Shown here: positions 1 to 6,023 of the stretch, one piece after another
Numbering within the stretch: position 1 is the first letter of the stretch
Layout: each line of letters starts with the position of its first letter
From: an uncultured Altererythrobacter sp.
Lineage (GTDB): Bacteria; Pseudomonadota; Alphaproteobacteria; Sphingomonadales; Sphingomonadaceae
Length of the DNA stretch: 6,515 nucleotides
Assembly (NCBI GenBank): GCA_937950385.1
Contig: CALFEA010000033.1
Coordinates: 1 to 6,515, forward strand
Direction of reading: 5' to 3'
Notes under the pieces: generated by a model
Databases searched by the model: none
What the model was told of the DNA's origin: nothing
Seen by the model: the letters and a program-made list of their open reading frames with translations, nothing else
Position numbers and translations under genes: made by a program

Positions 1-2
1 GA

Positions 3-443
3 TTAAGAAGCCGCTCGGGCATCTTCGCTGGTTCGGGCCAATTCTGCGGGTTTGAGGATAAGAACTGGCCCAGCTTTGGTCTCGGCCATACCTTCTGCAA
101 TGCGCGACCACACGCCGCCAAAGCCGCCAGCGATTTGTTCCGGTTCGCCAATCATTTCATCGACATCATGGAGCGCATCGACACGCAAGGCATAGGAATG
201 ACCATCGGCGCGAAAGACCGCGGCGCGGTTGTCTGTGGGAAAGGTATCGGTTGCCTCACCAATAATAATGCGGCTGTCGATCACGGTTAGCACTTGGCTG
301 CGCAAGGTGGTGAGGCCGCAGATATGCTCCGGCGCGCGCGGCACAGGGGTAATCGTTTCAATTTCAATCACCGTCTCAACATCGCTTGCGCGCAATGCAC
401 AGGCGCGTCCGGCAATTTGGGTGAGGATCAGGACTTCGGCCAT
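3..443 (-). CDS. cheW: CheW-family chemotaxis adaptor
   Basis: This encodes a 146-residue cytoplasmic scaffold protein of the CheW family, which links chemoreceptors to the kinase CheA. The protein is almost entirely one CheW-like domain. The diagnostic segment is GLTTLRSQVLTVIDSR at about residues 43-58, matching the family's G-L-x-x-L-R...V-x-x-V-I-D-x-R core; R48 is at the position of the arginine conserved in CheW. The ATG at 443 is chosen because AAGGAG lies 7 nt upstream and because the ATG shares one base with the cheA stop codon (TAATG), which implies translational coupling. An in-frame extension upstream to 515 lies wholly inside cheA and is not credible. The stop is TAA at 3-5. Length is slightly under that of E. 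coli CheW (about 167 aa). The family call is secure; whether it serves a flagellar or another chemosensory array cannot be told here. Confidence 0.93.
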   Translation of the reverse strand: MAEVLILTQIAGRACALRASDVETVIEIETITPVPRAPEHICGLTTLRSQVLTVIDSRIIIGEATDTFPTDNRAAVFRADGHSYALRVDALHDVDEMIGEPEQIAGGFGGVWSRIAEGMAETKAGPVLILKPAELARTSEDARAAS

Positions 444-2575
444 TACCGCGCTCCTTCTTCGGTGGATGCGCCTATAAGCGTTTGAGTGCCATGTGTTTGC
501 AGCAGCATATTGCAATCAATCAAAGCGATGCTGTTGCCTTGCGCCAATACCAAAGCCTCGACCAAAGGATCGCCTGCAACCGGCACAAAATCACACGGCA
601 ATTGGGTGGCATCTTCGACTTCGCGGACCGCATAAAGCACGTCGCGCGTGCCATCACTGAGGCGCAAGAAACGAGTTTTTCGGGCGTCCATTGCCGCAAT
701 TTCTAGTCCTGCAATAGGCAGGATTTCATCATTCACCACAGCGTGCGGCTCGGCCTGCGATAGATCAATTTGATTGGTTGGCACGGTTTCGATGCGCTTG
801 ACCATCTCCAGCCGAGCGGCCTTGCGGCTGCCATCCATGGCCGTAAACAGCATTGCTGCAATGGTCTCGCCAGCCTCGCTGTCGTCATCATTTGAAGCAG
901 AATTATCAATGCGCGTGCGGCCTTCGCCGGTGACACTTTGGTCCAGCGCAATTTGCGGCAGATCAAGCAACATGATGGGTTGCCCGTCATCCAGCAATGC
1001 CGTGCCCGAATAGCACCGCGTTTGCAGCAAGGCCGGCGGCAGAGGTTTGACCACGATATCGCCAATATTGTGGATTGCATCGACTGCCAGTGCGAATTGA
1101 TCGCCATTGGCGAGCCGGATTAGGACAAAGGTCTGGTCATAGGGTTCAAGCTTTGCCTCCAAACCCAGAATATCCGCGAGAGAAAGGCAGGGCGTGCGCT
1201 GGCCTCGCATCGTGACCAGAACAGCATCACCCATATTGGTGTAATCCATGTCTGGCTGGGAGCCATATTCGACTTCTTCGACATAGGATTGCGGGATCGC
1301 AAAACGCTGGCCTGCGACCTCAGTAATAAGACCGGTGATTATAGATAGGGTAAGCGGGATATGCAGATGGATGGCTGCGCCTTGGCCCGGTGTGCTGGTC
1401 ATTTCAATCCAGCCGCCGACCCGTTCCAGATTGTCGCGCACCACATCAAGGCCTACGCCGCGTCCTGAAATGCTGCTTATTTCAGAGGCCGTCGATAGGC
1501 CTGGCTCAAACACCAATTGCTGGATTTGATGGCTGTCCATGGCCTCGCGCTGGCTCTGCGTAATCAGCCCGCTAGCAAGCGCCTTATAAGCGATTTTTTC
1601 TTCATCAAGCCCTCGGCCATCATCGCTGATCACAATTGAAATACGGTTGCCGGTCTGCCGCGCAGCAATCCGCAAATGGCCGGTTTCAGGCTTGCCAGCT
1701 GCGAGCCGCTCTTCGGGCGTTTCTATTCCGTGGCCGATGGCATTGCGGACAATATGCACCAGCGGGTCGCGGATCACCTCGATCACTTCGCGGTCCAGCT
1801 CAACATCGCTGCCTTCGATATCGAGCGTGATGGTCTTGCCCAGATCATGGGACAGATCGCGCACAAGGCGGGGGAAGGTGTTAAACAATAGCTCAACGCG
1901 CTGCATCCGCATGCGGGTAATCGCATCGCGCACATCGCTGAGAATAGTGGTTAGCCGTTCAAACGGGCCGTCAATCATGGGCTGATTGCCCGCTTGGCTA
2001 AGCCGGTTAGCCAGATCATTGCGGGCCAAAACCATGTCGGAAACACCGCTCATCACGCGGTCGAGAAGGTCGACAGGCAGACGGATCGAACGCGGTGTGG
2101 CATTTGCCGGTTTTGACTGCTCTTCAGACGGGGCTTGGGGCAAGTCGGCTTCTTGCTCTAAAACAAGTTCCTCAGATTGTTCTTCAGACGTGTCTGATGT
2201 GCTGCTTGTGTCAGCCAGCGCCGCGATCAGCGGATATTCGGCACCTTCCGGCACTCCATTGCCGCCGCTTTCAATCGCGCCAACCATATCATTGATACAG
2301 TCGATAATGCCCAGCACAGCAGAGACGAAATGTTGGTCAGGAATACGGCGACCGCCGCGCACATCGGCCAGCGCATCTTCGGCGGCATGGCTGATGCGTT
2401 CAAGGCGCGGAAAGTCGAAAAAGCCGCAATTGCCTTTGACCGTATGAACAAAACGGAAGATCGCATCGAGGCGCGTTCGATCAGACGGATCAGCCTCCCA
2501 AGCGATAATCTCGCCCTCGATAGCTTCCATCATATCGCGCGTCTCGGCGATAAAATCTGTCAGCAGATCATCCAT
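443..2575 (-). CDS. cheA: Chemotaxis histidine kinase CheA
   Basis: This encodes a 710-residue CheA, the cytoplasmic kinase that autophosphorylates on histidine under receptor control and passes phosphate to response regulators such as CheY and CheB. The N-terminal HPt domain (about 1-105) carries the phospho-acceptor His44 in VHTVKGN. An acidic Ser/Glu-rich linker (about 121-160) follows, with no room for a typical CheY-docking P2 domain. The dimerisation domain starts near 161 and the ATPase domain spans roughly 235-410. Visible ATPase motifs are the N box (H274, N278), G1 DDGRGLD (319-325), F box FEPGLSTA (357-364) and G2 GRGVGLDVV (371-379). A CheW-like P5 domain covers about 411-545, and a second diverged CheW-like segment about 570-695. 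The N box reads NAIGHG where NxxDHG is usual. The ATG at 2575 gives the typical CheA beginning MDDLLTDF; an upstream TTG at 2611 is possible but less likely. It overlaps cheW at the 3' end. Confidence 0.95.
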   Translation of the reverse strand: MDDLLTDFIAETRDMMEAIEGEIIAWEADPSDRTRLDAIFRFVHTVKGNCGFFDFPRLERISHAAEDALADVRGGRRIPDQHFVSAVLGIIDCINDMVGAIESGGNGVPEGAEYPLIAALADTSSTSDTSEEQSEELVLEQEADLPQAPSEEQSKPANATPRSIRLPVDLLDRVMSGVSDMVLARNDLANRLSQAGNQPMIDGPFERLTTILSDVRDAITRMRMQRVELLFNTFPRLVRDLSHDLGKTITLDIEGSDVELDREVIEVIRDPLVHIVRNAIGHGIETPEERLAAGKPETGHLRIAARQTGNRISIVISDDGRGLDEEKIAYKALASGLITQSQREAMDSHQIQQLVFEPGLSTASEISSISGRGVGLDVVRDNLERVGGWIEMTSTPGQGAAIHLHIPLTLSIITGLITEVAGQRFAIPQSYVEEVEYGSQPDMDYTNMGDAVLVTMRGQRTPCLSLADILGLEAKLEPYDQTFVLIRLANGDQFALAVDAIHNIGDIVVKPLPPALLQTRCYSGTALLDDGQPIMLLDLPQIALDQSVTGEGRTRIDNSASNDDDSEAGETIAAMLFTAMDGSRKAARLEMVKRIETVPTNQIDLSQAEPHAVVNDEILPIAGLEIAAMDARKTRFLRLSDGTRDVLYAVREVEDATQLPCDFVPVAGDPLVEALVLAQGNSIALIDCNMLLQTHGTQTLIGASTEEGAR
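451..456 (-). promoter_or_regulatory. Shine-Dalgarno site of cheW
   Basis: The minus strand reads AAGGAG, a perfect Shine-Dalgarno core, ending 7 nt before the ATG at 443. It lies inside the last codons of cheA. It decides the cheW start in favour of 443 over the longer in-frame reading, and suggests that cheW can recruit ribosomes itself as well as through coupling. Confidence 0.8.
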
Positions 2576-2635
2576 CGCAATTCCGGCCCTCAATACACTT
2601 GCCTCGTTCAAGGCGTTGCCCGGTTATGGCCATCT

Positions 2636-2644
2636 ATGGTTAAC
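2636..2644 (-). promoter_or_regulatory. Candidate CtrA half-site upstream of cheA
   Basis: The minus strand reads GTTAACCAT, matching the TTAACCAT half-site reported for the alphaproteobacterial cell-cycle regulator CtrA. It ends 60 nt before the cheA ATG, where an activator or promoter element could sit. CtrA commonly controls flagellar and chemotaxis genes in this class. No full TTAA-N7-TTAA site is present, so a chance match is quite possible. Confidence 0.3.
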
Positions 2645-2663
2645 GAAGTGTCACCATTGCCCC

Positions 2664-2692
2664 TTGGCGTTGCGCCGATGTTTGGCATTGCG
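2664..2692 (+). repeat. Short direct repeat in the divergent promoter region
   Basis: TTGGCGTTGCG (2664-2674) and TTGGCATTGCG (2682-2692) match at 10 of 11 positions with an 18-bp period. The core GGCGTTGC also occurs at 2612-2619 on the same strand, 54 bp before the first copy. These could be binding sites for a regulator of either flanking gene, or chance in GC-rich DNA. Confidence 0.35.
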
Positions 2693-2758
2693 TGCAGTTT
2701 ATCTTGTCGAGCCGCGCCCAATCGTGGCATAGACATGTGCAAATATTGATACAGCAAT

Positions 2759-2764
2759 GGAGAG
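2759..2764 (+). promoter_or_regulatory. Shine-Dalgarno site of the aldolase gene
   Basis: GGAGAG lies 6 nt before the ATG at 2771. It supports that start codon for the class II aldolase/adducin gene, which has no other good in-frame start close by. Confidence 0.65.
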
Positions 2765-2770
2765 ATCACG

Positions 2771-3538
2771 ATGGCGACCCAGCTTAAGCCCAATGTCGAA
2801 TGCAGCACCGAAGAATGGCAAGCGCGCCTTGATCTGGCCGCATGTTACCGGATCTTTGATCATTTGGGCTGGTCGGAATCGATCTACAACCACATCTCTT
2901 TCAAAGTGCCGGGCGAGAAGGACACATTCCTAATCAATCCATTTGGCCTGATGTATGATGAAGTTACCGCATCCAATCTGGTGAAGATTGATGTCGAGGG
3001 CAATAATGTTGGCCAATCGCAATATCCGGTCAATAAAGCCGGCTTTACCCAGCACGCCTATTTCCATGAGCATTTGGGTGAGCGCGCCCAGGCTATTTGC
3101 CATGTCCACACCACAGCGACGATGGCGGTTTGCAGCCATAAGGACGGCCTCCTGCCGACCAATTTTTACGCCTGCAATTTCCAAAACAATGTCGGCTACC
3201 ATGATTTTGAAGGCGTGACTGTGCGGGCAGAAGAAGGTGAGCGTCTGGTTGAAAACCTTGGTGAGCATTCGATTTTGATGCTGCGCAATCACGGCCCAGT
3301 TGTGATGGACAAAACCATTCCTGGCATGTTCCTCAAAATGTGGGCGCTGCAACGCGCTTGCGAAATCCAGGTCGCGACGCTGAGCATGGGCAATGCTAAT
3401 ATTGTGCCGCAAGAGGTGGTCGATGTGCACCAGCGCGATCTGCATGTTGTCGGCGAGCAAGGCGGCCCAGCGGGCACGTTTGATTTTGAGGCGTGGAAGC
3501 GCAAGATCGACCGGATCGACAATAGCTGGCGCGACTGA
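2771..3538 (+). CDS. Class II aldolase/adducin-family protein
   Basis: This encodes a 255-residue cytoplasmic protein of the class II aldolase/adducin superfamily (relatives include fuculose-phosphate aldolase and ribulose-phosphate 4-epimerase). The single domain covers about residues 15-215. The expected zinc ligands are H111 and H113 in CHVHT and H174 in RNHGP. Other family marks are the N-terminal YNHIS (39-43) and NPFG (56-59). Where FucA has its catalytic Glu73, my hand alignment places glycine (G91, in NKAGFTQH). That is typical of the adducin-like branch (N-x-AGF-x-x-H), so classical aldol chemistry should not be assumed and the substrate is unknown. The start at 2771 has a good ribosome-binding site. 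It is divergent from cheA and is followed after 34 bp by a 2Fe-2S protein gene on the same strand, so co-transcription is likely. Confidence 0.9.
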   Translation: MATQLKPNVECSTEEWQARLDLAACYRIFDHLGWSESIYNHISFKVPGEKDTFLINPFGLMYDEVTASNLVKIDVEGNNVGQSQYPVNKAGFTQHAYFHEHLGERAQAICHVHTTATMAVCSHKDGLLPTNFYACNFQNNVGYHDFEGVTVRAEEGERLVENLGEHSILMLRNHGPVVMDKTIPGMFLKMWALQRACEIQVATLSMGNANIVPQEVVDVHQRDLHVVGEQGGPAGTFDFEAWKRKIDRIDNSWRD

Positions 3539-3572
3539 TCCGGCTATGACCTCTGCTTAGCAGGCGCATATT

Positions 3573-4235
3573 ATGCCGCGCATGACTGTCAATGAACGTC
3601 CAATCGAATTTGATATGGACCCTGAAACCCCGCTGCTTTGGGCGCTAAGGGATGCTGCCAATTTGACGGGCACGAAATATGGCTGCGGCAATGGAGATTG
3701 CGGGGCATGTATGGTGCTGGTCGATGGTTCGGCCTTGCGCTCTTGCCTGATTACAATCACCGAGGCTGAAGGGCGTTTTATCACCACGATTGAGGGGCTG
3801 TCGGGCGACCGCTCGCACCCTGTCCAACAGGCGATGGTGGCAGAGCAAGCGATCCAATGCGGCTTTTGTACGCCGGGTATTGTTATGGCAGGCGCAGCCC
3901 TGATCCAGCGCAATGCCGATCCCAGCAAGGAAGAGATTGAGGCAGCAATCCCCAATCTGTGCCGCTGCGGCGTCTATCCGCGTTTGGTCAGCGCGATTGA
4001 GCGGGCAGGGCGCGTTGCCCGCCGCCAAGAAACGATCAGCGCCGCACCCGCACCGGGAATTAGCAGCGAGGATGCAGCCGAGGCTGTGCCCGCATTGCGC
4101 ACCATTCCGGAAGAAGGCGAGCCCAAGTCCGAGAGCGAAGCCAAACCCGCAGCTGCGCCAAAAACTGAACCTGCAACCCAGGCTGAAAAGCCTAAAGACG
4201 AAACAACTCAAAGCACTAGGGACAACACACAATGA
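3573..4235 (+). CDS. IorA-type 2Fe-2S protein with charged tail
   Basis: This encodes a 220-residue two-cluster iron-sulfur protein like the small subunit of molybdenum hydroxylases, closest by eye to isoquinoline 1-oxidoreductase alpha (IorA). Such subunits pass electrons from a molybdopterin subunit. A plant-type ferredoxin domain (about 1-75) has C38, C43, C46 and C58. The helical [2Fe-2S]-binding domain (about 76-150) has C96, C99, C130 and C132, the last pair in LCRCGVYPRL, the Ior-style signature. All eight ligands are present. The family is usually about 150-160 residues; here a disordered-looking Ala/Pro/Glu/Lys-rich tail (about 149-220) is added. The start at 3573 has only a weak ribosome-binding site; M4 at 3582 is an alternative. 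No molybdopterin subunit gene is adjacent: the next gene is arsC, overlapping by 4 nt (ATGA). The fold is certain; the partner and substrate are unknown. Confidence 0.9.
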   Translation: MPRMTVNERPIEFDMDPETPLLWALRDAANLTGTKYGCGNGDCGACMVLVDGSALRSCLITITEAEGRFITTIEGLSGDRSHPVQQAMVAEQAIQCGFCTPGIVMAGAALIQRNADPSKEEIEAAIPNLCRCGVYPRLVSAIERAGRVARRQETISAAPAPGISSEDAAEAVPALRTIPEEGEPKSESEAKPAAAPKTEPATQAEKPKDETTQSTRDNTQ

Positions 4236-4573
4236 AAGCGACCATTTGGCACAATCCGAAATGCGGCACATCGCGCAAGACGCTTGCCATTTTGGAAGAG
4301 CACGGCGCCGATGTAACCGTGGTGGAATATCTCAAAAATCCGCCCACGGCTGAAAAACTGGCGCAGCTTTATGCCGATGCGGGCATCACGCCCAATGCCG
4401 GCCTGCGGATACGCGGAACGGATGCAAAAGAGCGCGGTCTGCTTGATGCAAGCGCCGAGGATGTGCTGGCAGCGATGGCGGCAGAGCCTGTGTTGATTGA
4501 GCGGCCCTTGGTGGAAACCGACAAGGGTGCACGCCTGTGCCGCCCGCAGGATACAGTGCTGGAAATTCTCTAA
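4232..4573 (+). CDS. arsC: ArsC-family arsenate reductase-like protein
   Basis: This encodes a 113-residue cytoplasmic thioredoxin-fold protein of the ArsC family, whose founding member reduces arsenate to arsenite using glutathione and glutaredoxin. The active-site segment HNPKCGTSRKTL (7-18) carries C11, equivalent to catalytic Cys12 of E. coli ArsC. The arginines that bind the anion in E. coli appear to be kept: R59 (in GLRIRG), R91 (in ERPLV) and R101 or R104 (in ARLCRP). The protein ends right after the LCRP...VLEIL segment, so it lacks the roughly 25-residue C-terminal extension of the plasmid enzyme, as many chromosomal members do. The ATG overlaps the TGA of the upstream 2Fe-2S gene (ATGA), and AGGGA lies 9 nt upstream, so translation is probably coupled. 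No arsR, arsB or acr3 is nearby, so a true arsenic-resistance role is plausible but unproven. Confidence 0.9.
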   Translation: MKATIWHNPKCGTSRKTLAILEEHGADVTVVEYLKNPPTAEKLAQLYADAGITPNAGLRIRGTDAKERGLLDASAEDVLAAMAAEPVLIERPLVETDKGARLCRPQDTVLEIL

Positions 4574-4581
4574 AGCGGCGC

Positions 4582-4610
4582 GCTAATCAACGGTCCGTCG
4601 TTAGCTTTTC
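4582..4610 (+). terminator. Weak candidate terminator after arsC
   Basis: GCTAA (4582-4586) can pair with TTAGC (4601-4605), with an inner ACG/CGT pairing (4590-4592 with 4596-4598), and TTTTC follows. This could end the plus-strand operon, although it lies mostly inside the 3' end of the convergent MFS gene. The stem is short and interrupted, so the call is tentative. Confidence 0.25.
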
Positions 4611-5975
4611 ATCCGCATCCAAGGCCCGCATTCCGTATGCAAACACGGTAATGCACAAAGCGATAATGGTGCTGAACGCCACAGTCTCATTGAAGTTATA
4701 GAGCAATACGCCCAGCGCCGGTGCAAAGATAAATGCTGCGCCCGCAACGCTTGCGACAATGCCTGATGCTTGGCCTTGCTCAGCGCGCGTGACGGCCAAG
4801 GATGTGCCCGCTGTCGTGCCGGGGCGGAACAAGCCAAAACCCAGCGATGCAATGGAATAGCCCAGCGCGATCGAGTGCAAATCTTGCGCAAAGGCGAAAA
4901 CCAGCGTGCCAATGGCTGCGATTGTAATGCCGGACAGGGATGCTGCGCGCGGGCCTAAATTGAGCTTTGGGATAATGCCCCATTGCGCCAGCAAAGTAGC
5001 AATCGCGCCGCACATCAGCACGATACCAACAGGGCCAGCGCCCTCTAGCGGCGTGTCGCGCAGGTTCATTCGGTCGAGCACCAGAAAGCCGACAATACCC
5101 ATCAGCATCGCTTGCGCATGACCGCCTGCCAATGCCGCGATGACCCAAGGGCGCAGGCGCGGTTCGAAATAGCGCAAGCGCGGCTGCTCTTCTTGCGCTT
5201 GAGCCGGTGCGTGGCTCTCGGCATGATCTTCCTCATCATCGCTGCCATCGCCGTGATTGGAATTGGAGCCTGCACTAAAGGGCGCATCAAATGTGCGGCC
5301 CTTGGCGGCAAATTGCGGCTCATCATTGGGTAGGCGCAAGCGTAGCATTATCAGCGCGGCCACCCCCACCAGCGTAAACGCCACAAATGGCCCAGTTAGG
5401 CCCAAACCCGGGATCACCATAAGCGGGGCAAGCGCGGGGCCAAGCACAGTGCCCAGCCCAAAGCTTGAGGCGACAAGCGACAGTGCCTGCGTGCGCTGAG
5501 AACGCGGGGTGCGCGATGCGACATAGGCTTGCACTGCGGGCGGTGCAGCGCTGCCGAACAGGCCATAAAGGCTGCGCGCGACAGCAAACAGAAAAAGCGT
5601 CCAAACCGCGGTCAGCAGACCGGTTAGGCCGAACCACAAGACCAATCCGCACAATCCCATGGAGACGATAAAGCCCAGCATGCCCAGCGCCATCATCGCC
5701 TTGCGGCCGCGCTTGTCAGAACGCCGCGCCCAAAATGGCGCGCAAATCACCCACAGCAATGCCGACCAAGTGTAAGCCAGACTGATCCACACATCGTCAA
5801 TTTCCAGCGCCGTGCCAATTGATGGCATGACCGATTGCATCGCGGTGTTGCCAGCGGCGGTGACCAGCATGACGATAAAGAGCAGCGCCATCCGCTCACG
5901 CGAAATCGCGCGAACAGGTGGGGGCGTTTGAGCCAAATCAGAAGCTTGCTCAGTTGGGGGTGTGCTGCTTGCCAT
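4587..5975 (-). CDS. MFS transporter (DHA1/TetA-like)
   Basis: This encodes a 462-residue inner-membrane protein of the major facilitator superfamily, most like 12-TM drug:H+ antiporters of the DHA1 group; the substrate is unknown. Hydrophobic segments are visible at about 30-50, 62-82, 95-118, 120-140, 163-188 and 193-212, then six more from 275 to 450. The TM2-TM3 loop carries an MFS motif A form, ARRSDKRGRKA (83-93), and TM5 carries a motif C-like GTVLGPALAP (175-184). The central cytoplasmic loop (about 213-272) is long and contains a His/Asp/Glu-rich stretch (241-254). The ATG at 5975 is preferred over a TTG at 6014, because GGTGGTGA lies just upstream and the TTG extension resembles no transporter N-terminus. 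It lies 48 bp after the upstream membrane-protein gene, probably in one operon, and converges on arsC with 13 bp between stops. Confidence 0.9.
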   Translation of the reverse strand: MASSTPPTEQASDLAQTPPPVRAISRERMALLFIVMLVTAAGNTAMQSVMPSIGTALEIDDVWISLAYTWSALLWVICAPFWARRSDKRGRKAMMALGMLGFIVSMGLCGLVLWFGLTGLLTAVWTLFLFAVARSLYGLFGSAAPPAVQAYVASRTPRSQRTQALSLVASSFGLGTVLGPALAPLMVIPGLGLTGPFVAFTLVGVAALIMLRLRLPNDEPQFAAKGRTFDAPFSAGSNSNHGDGSDDEEDHAESHAPAQAQEEQPRLRYFEPRLRPWVIAALAGGHAQAMLMGIVGFLVLDRMNLRDTPLEGAGPVGIVLMCGAIATLLAQWGIIPKLNLGPRAASLSGITIAAIGTLVFAFAQDLHSIALGYSIASLGFGLFRPGTTAGTSLAVTRAEQGQASGIVASVAGAAFIFAPALGVLLYNFNETVAFSTIIALCITVFAYGMRALDADEKLTTDR

Positions 5976-6023
5976 TAGATCACCACCGCTAGGCCAGCTG
6001 CGCCGATCATGCAATCAGTAGGC

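Larger units (their letters stand above)
2576..2770. other. Divergent intergenic region, cheA / aldolase
   Basis: This 195-bp gap separates the divergent starts of cheA and the class II aldolase gene and should contain both promoters. No convincing sigma70 -35/-10 pair was found by eye on either strand. A TTGTCG at 2704-2709 has only a poor -10 candidate (CATAGA, 2728-2733, 18-nt spacer). No sigma54 -24/-12 element with correct spacing was found. It holds the CtrA-like half-site and the GGCrTTGC repeats listed separately. I see no gene or RNA in it. Confidence 0.6.

Noticed and set aside
444..515. Upstream in-frame extension of cheW by 24 residues
   Set aside because: It lies entirely inside cheA, and the internal ATG at 443 has a perfect AAGGAG and the TAATG overlap with the cheA stop.
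2576..2611. TTG start giving CheA 12 more residues
   Set aside because: The ATG at 2575 gives the typical CheA N-terminus MDDLLTDF; the extension has no family support. It remains a minor alternative.
2681..2700. Possible sigma54 promoter (TTGGCA followed by TGCAG)
   Set aside because: The GG and GC elements are 10 nt apart instead of the required 12, so it does not fit a -24/-12 promoter.
2930..3460. Minus-strand open frame opposite the aldolase gene
   Set aside because: It matches no family, and the plus-strand reading is a clear class II aldolase domain.
3645..4271. Long minus-strand open frame opposite the 2Fe-2S gene
   Set aside because: It has a Cys/Gly-rich composition that mirrors the genuine plus-strand gene, whose eight-cysteine pattern is unmistakable. 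It is a shadow frame.
3913..4353. Plus-strand open frame spanning the 2Fe-2S/arsC junction
   Set aside because: It is out of frame with both real genes, Arg/Ala/Pro-rich, and matches nothing; both overlapped proteins have strong family motifs.
5976..6014. TTG start giving the MFS protein 13 more residues
   Set aside because: The extension is polar and resembles no transporter N-terminus; the ATG at 5975 has a usable ribosome-binding site.
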